Positions 1 to 7,624 of a stretch of 35,051 bases of DNA are shown in pieces. The position numbers and the translations under genes are program-made. Source of the DNA: Prosthecochloris sp. (GTDB lineage: Bacteria > Bacteroidota > Chlorobiia > Chlorobiales > Chlorobiaceae); the NCBI GenBank assembly GCA_004028745.1, contig RAZP01000004.1, positions 1 through 35,051 of the forward strand. The letters run 5' to 3'. The notes below the pieces were generated by a model. That model ran no database searches. It was not told the DNA's origin and saw only the letters and a list, made by a program, of their open reading frames with translations. Each line of letters begins with the position of its first letter. Within the stretch, counting starts at the first letter, position 1.

Positions 1-71
1 TGTCTTATTATCAATAACGGTATTCCAATTGACAGCAGAAGCAGGAATATCCCTTGAATAAGACGTTTCAT
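1..71 (-). CDS. Start of a gene cut by the left window edge, hydrophobic N-terminus (frame uncertain)
   Basis: Reading leftward from an ATG at 71-69, an open frame runs to the window edge. It begins MKRLIQGIFLLLLSIG and continues hydrophobic, as a signal peptide or membrane anchor would. A second frame opens from an ATG at 87-85 (MTTYRNETSYSRDIPASAV) and also reaches the edge, with a soluble composition. Neither start has a clear Shine-Dalgarno sequence, and third-position composition does not separate them. I prefer the first because two basic residues followed by a leucine-rich core is a classic export signal. Only about 23 codons are visible, so no function can be given. Confidence 0.35.
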   Translation of the reverse strand, partial: MKRLIQGIFLLLLSIGIPLLIIR

Positions 72-295
72 TTCTGTAAGTGGTCATGGTGGCGTGGAAT
101 ATTAGGTAATAATATACTCTAATTTTTTCTTTCCATCCTCAGTTCAAATATTAATAAACCGTAACCACGCCCCCTTTTCCAGATCAAAATTTATCTCTGC
201 TGCACATTCGTTCTTCACTTGATGCGGATTATCAGTTATTTCGGGGTGCTTAAAGAATCCTGGAATGCATGGTTTTGGTTGTGAATCTTATTTAG

Positions 296-404
296 GGCAC
301 CTTTCTTTAGTTTATTCCGCGATTCAGTTGCTTCGTTGATCCCGACAGGTCGGGATCGAAATCCTCATAGATCGGGACTCATGACAATTAATAGAGGCAC
401 CTTT
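296..404. repeat. Dispersed palindromic element, family 2, copy A
   Basis: The element contains the near-perfect palindrome GATCCCGACAGGTCGGGATC (338-357), preceded by CTTCGTTG. It ends in ACTCATGACAATTAATAGAGG followed by CACC. The same order of motifs occurs at 21355-21491, and the central palindrome alone occurs at 29529-29547. No coding frame is evident across it. Together with copy a of family 1 it explains most of the gene-free stretch from 88 to 659. In the rest of that stretch I see only AT-rich sequence and no RNA gene. Confidence 0.6.
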
Positions 405-410
405 TAGTAT

Positions 411-434
411 TGCTAATCAAGAACGTCCCTCATT
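411..434 (-). repeat. Dispersed short repeat, family 1, copy a (REP-like)
   Basis: On the minus strand this reads AATGAGGGACGTTCTTGATT then AGCA, matching the copies at 15371 and 19693 closely. It abuts the right end of family 2 copy A, so the two repeat types sit side by side here. This is the only minus-strand copy of the seven in the window. Confidence 0.65.
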
Positions 435-659
435 TTGCGCCGTATTTTTATTGAAAAATATAAATACTATTACTAATCTAACATTATAACTATGGATGTT
501 AAGTGATGTATAGGTGCGACTTTTTGTGAGTTCTTGATGAGACCGTAAGGGTTGAGACGGAAAGAGTTTTGGGCGGTTTGTCTATGAAAAACGCTCATGG
601 GACAGCAAATGCCCCATACCCCCTCATATACTGGTGTTGTAACCAAAAACAGTAATGAG

Positions 660-1634
660 ATGAAACAGTCTCGACCTCCACTTGTGCGCATGTATTATCT
701 CGACGAGCAGTTGAGAAAAAATAAATACCCGAACTGTACGTCACTGGCATCGTATTTCGAGGTTCACCGGAAAACAATCCAGCGGGATGTTGAGTACATG
801 CGCGATATGCTCCGGGCCCCCATTGAATACGATAAAAAGAAGAAAGGGTTCTTTTATCGCGAAAGCTGGCTCTTTCTTCCATCCGCGTTTCTCGAACAGG
901 AAGAAGCCGAGGCGCTCAAAGCAACGAAAAAGGTCCTCTCTCAATACCGTGGGACTCCCTACTATGAAGAAGTTAACCGGGCTCTCGACAAGGTGTTGCA
1001 GTATCTGCCCGGAGCGCTTGAAGATGGTGACTTCTTCAGTGTTTACTCGTTTGAGCAGCCAACAGGACATCATGAATTCTCCAGCCATTTTGTAACCCTC
1101 GAAGATGCAATCCGTCAGAAACTGAAAGTTCGTATCGCTTATGACGCTCCTTCAAGTAGAGCGTTGACGAACCGTATTATACATCCCTATCGGCTGCACT
1201 ATTCACATGGAACTCAGACCTGGTATCTCGTGGCTCATTGCGAGCTTCGGAAAGGTATGCGCACTTTCGTAGTTGGCAGAATCAAAAAGCTCCAGCTGCT
1301 GAAAGAGCATTTCGATATGCCGCCTGATTTTTCGGTTGACGAGTATCTGTCGAAAACGTTCGATCAGGTTGTCGGTGAGACGGAACAGGAAGTATCTATA
1401 CGCTTTTCTGCCTATCAGGCTCCCTGGATCAAGGAGCGCCAATGGCACCCGACCCAACAGATAGAGGAGCATGGTGACGGGAGCATCACCATTCATTTCC
1501 AGGTCAGCGGCCTTGATGCAATCAAGCGCTGGGTCATGCGTTACGGCAAAGAAGCCGAAGTATTGGAACCGCAGGAACTGCGGGATATGGTGAGGAAAGA
1601 GGTTCGGGAGATGGGGGTGGTGTATGGGCAGTGA
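660..1634 (+). CDS. WYL-domain transcriptional regulator with N-terminal HTH, CRISPR-associated by position
   Basis: A 324-residue regulator from the chosen start. A DeoR/HTH_11-type winged helix-turn-helix lies at about residues 1-60 (NCTSLASYFEVHRKTIQRDV). A WYL domain is centred on TQTWYLVAHCELRKG and followed by RTFVVGRIKKL. A C-terminal extension (WCX-like) ends the protein. An upstream ATG at 597 is in frame, but its extra 21 residues are low in structure, and family members normally start a few residues before the HTH, so I chose 660. WYL proteins often sit beside CRISPR-Cas loci and are thought to sense nucleic-acid ligands. It lies 60 bp upstream of cas6 on the same strand, so it may control that gene or the whole locus. 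Its base composition resembles the flanking chromosome rather than the AT-rich effector genes. Confidence 0.9.
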   Translation: MKQSRPPLVRMYYLDEQLRKNKYPNCTSLASYFEVHRKTIQRDVEYMRDMLRAPIEYDKKKKGFFYRESWLFLPSAFLEQEEAEALKATKKVLSQYRGTPYYEEVNRALDKVLQYLPGALEDGDFFSVYSFEQPTGHHEFSSHFVTLEDAIRQKLKVRIAYDAPSSRALTNRIIHPYRLHYSHGTQTWYLVAHCELRKGMRTFVVGRIKKLQLLKEHFDMPPDFSVDEYLSKTFDQVVGETEQEVSIRFSAYQAPWIKERQWHPTQQIEEHGDGSITIHFQVSGLDAIKRWVMRYGKEAEVLEPQELRDMVRKEVREMGVVYGQ

Positions 1635-1694
1635 TGGAGACTACAATTGCTTATTTCATGATCTTGTCAATGGCAGACATCTAAAAGGTTGCAC

Positions 1695-2507
1695 ATGAGA
1701 CTTAAGCTAACACTTCGGCAGCAGCGACCAGTAGAATGGATTCCTTATAATTACGGCTATTATCTGGCTGCGACGATATACAATACCCTTTCACAGTCAT
1801 CTTCGGATTTTGCAACACGACTGCATGACCAGGGATATGCGCCGGAAGGTGCGAGGCAGAAATTCAAATATTTTACCTTTTCCAACCTGCAGATTCCGGT
1901 CCGCACAAAAGAGCAAGGGCAGATTGTTTCCCGTTCTCGTGCTGTAACGCTTTATCTCTCATCTCCAAAGGAAGATTTTCTGCAGCATCTTATTATCGGC
2001 CTGTTTGCCGATGGGCCGCTGCGGATACACAACGCATTGTTCGACAAACAAAGCATCGAGTCGTTACCCGAGCCGGAATGGTCGGAAAGCATGACCTTTT
2101 CCATGCTTTCGCCGCTTGCCGTGTCTGCATATCGTGACCCGTCAATGGGGATGAACACAAAGGAATATTTGCGCTATGACGACGGGCGTCTTCCGGGCAT
2201 TCTGATGCACAACCTTCAGGCTAAATACAGGGGAATATATGGGAATGAGCCACCGGAGAGCAGGATTCCTTTTTCGATAACCTTTGAAAGCGGGTATCTC
2301 AAGCGGATGCAGGATAAAGGCAGGGGTGTGGGAAAACTGATTACCATTAAAGATGTCAACGAGAGAGAAACCAGAGTCAAGGCCATCGAATGTCCCTTTA
2401 CGGTGACCGGTCACCCTGAACTGATCAAGGTTGGCTATGAATGTGGATTCGGGGAGAACAATTCAATGGGGTTCGGAATGGTAAGAGTTGATACGAAAGC
2501 GGGGTAG
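1695..2507 (+). CDS. cas6: Cas6 crRNA-processing endoribonuclease, first copy
   Basis: A 270-residue Cas6 of the RAMP superfamily, which would cut the repeat RNA to make crRNAs. The glycine-rich C-terminal loop GYECGFGENNSMGFGMV is the family hallmark. The candidate catalytic His lies in RLHDQGY (about residue 44), followed by FKYFTFSNLQIP. A TTG two codons earlier is in frame, but AAAAGG at 1683-1688 sits at proper distance only from the ATG at 1695. It forms a pair with the upstream WYL gene and is separated from the main cas operon by about 260 bp containing a hairpin. Sampled bases 1801-1860 are 34/60 G+C, far above the second cas6 region. Which of the two Cas6 proteins serves the adjacent array cannot be told from sequence. 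Confidence 0.9.
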   Translation: MRLKLTLRQQRPVEWIPYNYGYYLAATIYNTLSQSSSDFATRLHDQGYAPEGARQKFKYFTFSNLQIPVRTKEQGQIVSRSRAVTLYLSSPKEDFLQHLIIGLFADGPLRIHNALFDKQSIESLPEPEWSESMTFSMLSPLAVSAYRDPSMGMNTKEYLRYDDGRLPGILMHNLQAKYRGIYGNEPPESRIPFSITFESGYLKRMQDKGRGVGKLITIKDVNERETRVKAIECPFTVTGHPELIKVGYECGFGENNSMGFGMVRVDTKAG

Positions 2508-2514
2508 TAGCAGA

Positions 2515-2541
2515 GCAGAGGTGCATGCGTTTGCACCCTGC
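2515..2541 (+). terminator. Hairpin after the first cas6, possible terminator
   Basis: The arms GCAGAGGTGCA and TGCACCCTGC pair around a 6-base loop with one bulged A. The hairpin lies 8 bp after the cas6 stop codon. The T-tract that follows is weak (TGTACATGTTTCTTG), so termination may be partial. It marks a likely transcript boundary between the WYL-cas6 pair and the effector operon. Confidence 0.5.
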
Positions 2542-2613
2542 TGTACATGTTTCTTGCTATAAGCAGGGAAGTGATGATATTGAGGGATGAGCAGGTTTGT
2601 TTGGAATATTTTT

Positions 2614-2668
2614 TTGTTCAAAAAATAACGAACAGACGATTTTCCTATGAACAAAACTGAGCGAACAA
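2614..2668. promoter_or_regulatory. Cluster of TGTTC/GAACA boxes upstream of the effector cas operon
   Basis: Within 55 bp there is TTGTTC (2614-2619) and three GAACA boxes (2630, 2649, 2663), about 100 bp upstream of the second cas6. The first two form an inverted pair across an A-rich centre. This could be an operator region for the operon, perhaps for the WYL protein, but AT-rich DNA produces such words easily. The remaining gene-free bases from 2669 to 2766 show no clear promoter. Confidence 0.3.
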
Positions 2669-2766
2669 GATGGATTTCTTTTTTGGGTCTTATTCTCTGG
2701 TTTGAGCTTGTAAAGTAAGTAAAAGCGTATTCGGATAATCTGAAATAAAGATTTTTACAATAAAAT

Positions 2767-3423
2767 ATGAGGATTTATCTCAAACTGTCAAAAAGTCACG
2801 AGTTGGTGCCGTTTGAACATAGTTCGACTTTGACTGGCATATTGAATAAATGGATAAATGATGTAAAGATTCATGACTCTCTTTCACTGTATTCTTTTTC
2901 TGGGCTGAAGGGAGGTGTGGCTAATAAAATAGGAATTGATTTTCCACAAGGAGGAGAATGGTTTATCAGTGCTTATGATCAACAGTTGATTGCAAAAATC
3001 ATTCGACAGATTAAACTAGACCCCCATTTTTTATATGGGATGAAGGTTAAAGAGGTTATTATTTGTGATGAGCCAAGATTTTCAGAAAAGGAAAGATTTT
3101 TGCTTGCAACACCAATATTTATTAAAAGGACTGTTGATAAAAAAAGCGTTCATTACCTTTATACTGATGACAAATCAGATGAACTTATGACAGAAACAAT
3201 GCAGACAAAATTAAAAAAAGCTGGCTTAAGTGATGATTCATGTGAAATCACATTTGATAGATCTTATCAGAAGTCTAAAATCAAATTAGTGTCATATAAA
3301 AGTATAAAAAATAAAGTTAACTGGTGCCCGATAATTATAAAAGCAAAGCCTGAAACTATTCAGTTCGCTTGGGATGTGGGTGTCGGGAATTCAACTGGAA
3401 TCGGTTTTGGTGCAATATTATAA
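2767..3423 (+). CDS. cas6: Cas6 family protein, second copy
   Basis: A 218-residue Cas6-like RAMP protein ending in the glycine-rich loop DVGVGNSTGIGFGAIL. IHDSLSLYSFSGLKGG (His at about residue 36) fits the usual catalytic-His and strand region. It shares little visible sequence with the 270-residue Cas6 at 1695, being shorter and rich in Lys and Ile, with AT-rich codons. It is the first gene of the run cas6-cas5-cas3-cas8-cas7, with only 10 bp to cas5, so it is probably the native processing enzyme of this effector module. No obvious ribosome-binding site precedes the ATG. Cas6 identity rests on the C-terminal loop and position. Confidence 0.85.
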   Translation: MRIYLKLSKSHELVPFEHSSTLTGILNKWINDVKIHDSLSLYSFSGLKGGVANKIGIDFPQGGEWFISAYDQQLIAKIIRQIKLDPHFLYGMKVKEVIICDEPRFSEKERFLLATPIFIKRTVDKKSVHYLYTDDKSDELMTETMQTKLKKAGLSDDSCEITFDRSYQKSKIKLVSYKSIKNKVNWCPIIIKAKPETIQFAWDVGVGNSTGIGFGAIL

Positions 3424-3433
3424 ACGATTTTTT

Positions 3434-4030
3434 ATGTATTACATTGTTAAATATTCTGGCCCTTTTGGTTTTATAAAACCATGGACAGCCGTTAGGGACA
3501 GCGAAACATATAGCCAGCAATTTCTAACCCCTTCAATCGTTGTAGGAATTGAGCGAAAGCTTTTCCCTCAGTTGCTTAAAAATGATGATGGAGAAATTAA
3601 AAAAATTGTTGGCCACCGTTTAACCTATAAGCAAATATCACAGCAACAAGAACAAATTCAACCACGAGGCTGGAATGAAAGAGGTTCTAAGAATAATAAG
3701 TCTTATGAACGCCCATATGCCATATTGATTCGAGGTGTAATGATCGAGCCCATTTTGTTTCTTGCTTTTCAGGAATTGAAAGACGCCAAGCTTGCGGTGA
3801 GGCAGCATATTTGTCTTTCAAGAAATGAAGATATTCTTTATCCCAATGAAGAAATATTGGAGGTGAGTAAAGAGGAGTTTAATGCGAATGAAGAATTGTT
3901 TTCAGGGTTCGAGTTGGTTTTTGAAAAAAGTGAACAATCGTTTCTTGTGGGATATAATAGGTTTAAGCAAAGTGAAAAAATGTTTGGTTATATAAAAATT
4001 GTTGGAAATCCAATAAAAAGTAATTATTGA
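3434..4030 (+). CDS. cas5: Cas5, Cascade subunit binding the crRNA 5' handle
   Basis: A 198-residue protein. The N-terminus MYYIVKYSGPFGFIKPWTAV and the following QQFLTPSIVVGIERKLFPQLL are typical of Cas5, with its first RAMP strand and the conserved FLTPS-GIE segment. An earlier in-frame start at 3374 would overlap the cas6 coding region by 50 bp and add non-homologous residues, so I chose the ATG at 3434. Cas5 caps the 5' handle of the crRNA in type I effector complexes. It is followed after one base by cas3. The gene order cas5-cas3-cas8-cas7 recalls the Bacteroidetes-type I-B variant once called subtype PGING, but that recall is from memory and tentative. Confidence 0.85.
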   Translation: MYYIVKYSGPFGFIKPWTAVRDSETYSQQFLTPSIVVGIERKLFPQLLKNDDGEIKKIVGHRLTYKQISQQQEQIQPRGWNERGSKNNKSYERPYAILIRGVMIEPILFLAFQELKDAKLAVRQHICLSRNEDILYPNEEILEVSKEEFNANEELFSGFELVFEKSEQSFLVGYNRFKQSEKMFGYIKIVGNPIKSNY

Positions 4031-4031
4031 T

Positions 4032-6203
4032 ATGGATTGGGTTTGCCCTCATATTAAAGCTAAAGGAGAGCCTGAAGAAACAACATTGCATGAACATTTA
4101 CTTTTGGTCAGCAATGTTGCGGAAAGAATTGCTATTTATTCAAACATTGATCCCCAAATAGCAAAAATCGGCGCAATTCTCCACGATATTGGAAAAGCTA
4201 GCTCGGTTTTTCAGAAACGTTTAACTACGAATAAAAAACCGGACACCCCGTTTCGTCATGAGATTGCATCTTGTTTTTTCCTTTCTTTATTTGAGAAAGA
4301 ATTGCATCCTGCATTAATTGAAATGATTATTGCTCATCATAAATCTGTTTTATATGATGTGAGGAAAAAAGGCCTTCTTGATTTGGAGGAAAACCGTGAA
4401 GATTCTTTCGAACTTCATAGCAAAGATTGGGAATCATGGAAAAATGATGCGCTTAAACTTCTTAATACCTTTGGAATCACGATTCGAGACATCAGCATAG
4501 AAGAAGTACAAGAGACCTACAAGATGGTTTTGACGTACTGTGAAGACGCCGTTCTTGAGCGGGGTTATTCGGAGTGGCGTGGGCTCTTAATGGCTGCCGA
4601 TCACTTTGCTTCCGCGCTTTCCGACAAAACTGAGAATTATCTCGAGAGAATTTTCAAAAAGCCAAAGCTTGATTTCTACAAACGGCAGCACAAGCTTTAT
4701 CCGTTATCGCTAAAAAACGCTTCTTCTGAAAAAAAGCACACGATGGTTGTGGCTTCTACAGGTGCAGGTAAAACAGACTTTTTGTTCAGAAGATGCAAGG
4801 GGCGTGTTTTTTACACCTTACCGTTTCAAGCGTCAATCAACGCCATGTACAAGCGAGTGAAAAATGACCTTGCGAGCGACAATCCTGATATGGACATTCG
4901 CTTACTACATGCGGCCTCAAAAATTGTTTTGGAAGGAAAATCCAGAGAAGAAAAAATTATTCAGGGCCATGTTGGTGCTGCCGTAAAAGTCCTGACTCCT
5001 CATCAAATTGCAGCAATTGCTTTTGGGACAAATGGTTATGAAGCCATGATTATGGACATCAAAGGTTGTGATGTCATTTTGGATGAGATTCATACCTACA
5101 CGGATGTTACGAGGGCTATTGTGCTAAAAATCATTCAAGTGCTCAAATATCTTGGCTGCAATATTCATATCGGGACAGCAACTATGCCAACGTTGCTTTA
5201 CAATCGAGTCATTGACTTGCTTGGCAAAGAGAATGTATTGGTAGTTCAATTAGAAGAAAGTGAGTTGGAGCAATTTAACCGACACATTGTTCATAAAATT
5301 GATAGTTGGGACAGCGCCACTGAAATCATTGAGAAATCGGTAAGCGACAAGCAAAAAGTTCTTGTTGTTTGCAATAGGGTTAAAGCAGCTCAAGAGCAAT
5401 ATATCAAGCTTAAGGAGCTGTTTCCCGACACTCCGATTCTCCTAATTCACAGTCGATTTACCAAGGGTGACAGGGATGAAAAAGAACGTTTACTGCTTGG
5501 ACTTGACGAAGTCGGAAACCCAAATGGTAATTTTAACACATCTACTGAGGCTTGTATTGTGATAGCAACACAAGTTGTTGAGGTTAGCTTGGACATCAGC
5601 TTTGATGTAATGGTTACCGAGGCAGCGCCATTGGATGCGCTTATTCAGCGGTTCGGCCGGGTAAATCGCAAGCGAACGAGAGAGACTATTGGCAAATATA
5701 AGCCCATTTATGTATTGTCACCTCCCGATAACTCAAGGAATGCAAAACCCTACGATATTGATATTATCAATCGAAGTTTTGACATTTTGCCTGACGATGA
5801 AGTTTTAAAAGAAAAATCATTGCAAGGCAAAATAGATGACGTCTTTACTGAAATTGATTTTTTGAAAATAGAACAACATTCTGTTTTAAAAGAAACAGAA
5901 GAGTGGTGTATTGATAAACTAACTCATAATAGTAAAGCAATTCTTCTTGAATTGTTAGATATTGATAGCGTGAGCTGCATATGTGAAGCAGATAAAGAGG
6001 CTTATATGCAGTCAAATTATGAAAAGCGTTATAAAATGGAGATACATACAAGATATTATGTCGTTAAAGACCTTCAACAATTAGAAGACGAGTACAGTTC
6101 ATCTCCTTTTATTATTCCTGATAAAGCATATGACAAAGATTTGGGTCTTGTTGAAGACTTAGTTAAATTGGAAAATTATAACATTCAATATTCGTTTCTA
6201 TAA
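4032..6203 (+). CDS. cas3: Cas3 nuclease-helicase (HD plus DExD/H helicase)
   Basis: A 723-residue single-chain Cas3. The N-terminal HD nuclease domain has H51-D52 in LHDIGKAS, then FRHE and AHHKS, which supply further metal ligands. The helicase has Walker A STGAGKT (242-248), the DEIH box (351-354), motif III GTATMP, and motif VI in LIQRFGRVNRKR. It would unwind and degrade DNA targeted by Cascade. All motifs look intact. It starts one base after the cas5 stop and ends 6 bp before the Cas8-like gene. Placing cas3 in the middle of the effector genes, rather than last, is characteristic of this variant. The region is AT-rich in its first and last thirds. Confidence 0.95.
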   Translation: MDWVCPHIKAKGEPEETTLHEHLLLVSNVAERIAIYSNIDPQIAKIGAILHDIGKASSVFQKRLTTNKKPDTPFRHEIASCFFLSLFEKELHPALIEMIIAHHKSVLYDVRKKGLLDLEENREDSFELHSKDWESWKNDALKLLNTFGITIRDISIEEVQETYKMVLTYCEDAVLERGYSEWRGLLMAADHFASALSDKTENYLERIFKKPKLDFYKRQHKLYPLSLKNASSEKKHTMVVASTGAGKTDFLFRRCKGRVFYTLPFQASINAMYKRVKNDLASDNPDMDIRLLHAASKIVLEGKSREEKIIQGHVGAAVKVLTPHQIAAIAFGTNGYEAMIMDIKGCDVILDEIHTYTDVTRAIVLKIIQVLKYLGCNIHIGTATMPTLLYNRVIDLLGKENVLVVQLEESELEQFNRHIVHKIDSWDSATEIIEKSVSDKQKVLVVCNRVKAAQEQYIKLKELFPDTPILLIHSRFTKGDRDEKERLLLGLDEVGNPNGNFNTSTEACIVIATQVVEVSLDISFDVMVTEAAPLDALIQRFGRVNRKRTRETIGKYKPIYVLSPPDNSRNAKPYDIDIINRSFDILPDDEVLKEKSLQGKIDDVFTEIDFLKIEQHSVLKETEEWCIDKLTHNSKAILLELLDIDSVSCICEADKEAYMQSNYEKRYKMEIHTRYYVVKDLQQLEDEYSSSPFIIPDKAYDKDLGLVEDLVKLENYNIQYSFL

Positions 6204-6209
6204 AATATT

Positions 6210-7610
6210 ATGATAGCGACAACAATCGGACAGGCATTTTTAATTACTTATAACAAAAGATATAGAAAAAATCTTACGGCGAAAGAATTTTTTGACCATG
6301 TTTATTTCGAGTACTTCTTTAATCATCCAAAGTACATGCAGTGGATTACAAATTCGCCATTTGTGCAAATGAAATCTGGTCAAAAACCCCATTTATTACA
6401 TTCTGAAGAAAGAATAGAAAAATTAGGAAACCTACATAAAAAAGTTTTCAATGGGGAAAAAGATGCCAGTATCGCCATTGGATTCCCGGCAGCAGAAGAA
6501 AAGGAATTTGCTACTACCTCCGGTTTGGTAACTGATATTGAGCTTCTTTTTGAAGATGAAGACATTTATTTGTCTTGGATTGGTGGTGGTTTAGGTGTTG
6601 GGGTTGCAGGAGGTTATTCGATTTTTTTTAACGAACCGGAAATTTTAATAAAGATCTATGAAGGATGGAAGATTTATCGGCAATATTTAAACGATCCTAC
6701 GCTATCCGACCTTAGAGGAAACCAGATTAATACATGGAACGGCCAATGGCTAAACTTTGCATACAATAAACGATTTCGCAATGATTTTGATTTTGCAATG
6801 CTTCATTCAAAAAATGTTTTTTCCGTTAATGATAAAGGTATTGAAGTAAACACAATAAAATGGAGTGAGCTTTTCTTTAATATTTCGAATAAATTTCCGA
6901 TACATACTTTCACTGGATATGTTTATAGTTTGGGTAAAGCCAACAAGACATTTGGTTTTTATCCTTTTTATTTTTCTCAAGCAAAAAAAATAGTGGATTA
7001 TTACAAGACATTATTTGGAGAGCAAGCAGCATTAGATGATGCTCAAAAATATGAATCGCTCTTTGGTATTCGTTTGAAGGATGCTTGCGCATTAGGTTCT
7101 ATTGGCTTGCAAGCTTTAGAACCAAAAGATCTAAGAAAACATTTTGGAAAAGGTTCAAATCTGAAACTAATCAAGCCTAAAATCTTTCAAAAAAAGGAAG
7201 AAACCGAAGAGGATTATAAAGTTCGCCAAAAAAATGCCGAGCAAAAAGATTATGAAAACGTCATTACTTTCAGAACCTATAAAACATGGTTATTAGCGAT
7301 GATAACAAAAAACAAAGAAGACTCTCTGAAATATACTGCCGAGGTTGCAGAGGCACTTCACGAGTATAGAGAGGGTACAACAAAAACTGATAGAAGAAAT
7401 CTTATTCAGTCGGAACTTTTAGCGGCAAAAACCAAAAAAGCTTTTTTGGGGACACTAACGAAAGTAATAGAAGACATTGATTCAAGCAAACTTGAACTGT
7501 TTAAAGGTTTGCGTGATAAGGTACATCTGATGTCTTCTGAAGATTTCGGATACTTTGCTGTGCTATTGAAATTTGATTATGCCTACGTTGAGCGAGAAAG
7601 AAAATTATAA
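6210..7610 (+). CDS. cas8: Putative Cas8-type large subunit of the type I-B-like effector
   Basis: A 466-residue protein with no motif I can name with certainty. It lies between cas3 and cas7, where the PAM-recognising large subunit belongs. A glycine-rich stretch lies around residues 128-140 (WIGGGLGVGVAGGYS), followed by an aromatic, Asn-rich middle region (INTWNGQWLNFAYNKRF). The C-terminal third is charged and helical. The length suits small Cas8 or Csp-type proteins of Bacteroidetes-like I-B systems. The gene is among the most AT-rich in the window (bases 6241-6300 are 15/60 G+C). No HNH, HD or nuclease signature is visible. The assignment is by position and size, so another effector-associated protein cannot be excluded. 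Confidence 0.65.
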   Translation: MIATTIGQAFLITYNKRYRKNLTAKEFFDHVYFEYFFNHPKYMQWITNSPFVQMKSGQKPHLLHSEERIEKLGNLHKKVFNGEKDASIAIGFPAAEEKEFATTSGLVTDIELLFEDEDIYLSWIGGGLGVGVAGGYSIFFNEPEILIKIYEGWKIYRQYLNDPTLSDLRGNQINTWNGQWLNFAYNKRFRNDFDFAMLHSKNVFSVNDKGIEVNTIKWSELFFNISNKFPIHTFTGYVYSLGKANKTFGFYPFYFSQAKKIVDYYKTLFGEQAALDDAQKYESLFGIRLKDACALGSIGLQALEPKDLRKHFGKGSNLKLIKPKIFQKKEETEEDYKVRQKNAEQKDYENVITFRTYKTWLLAMITKNKEDSLKYTAEVAEALHEYREGTTKTDRRNLIQSELLAAKTKKAFLGTLTKVIEDIDSSKLELFKGLRDKVHLMSSEDFGYFAVLLKFDYAYVERERKL

Positions 7611-7624
7611 ACCATAAACAAAAC

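Noticed and set aside
473..691. A 72-codon minus-strand open frame upstream of the WYL gene
   Set aside because: No recognisable domain or ribosome-binding site, and it overlaps the start of the WYL gene.
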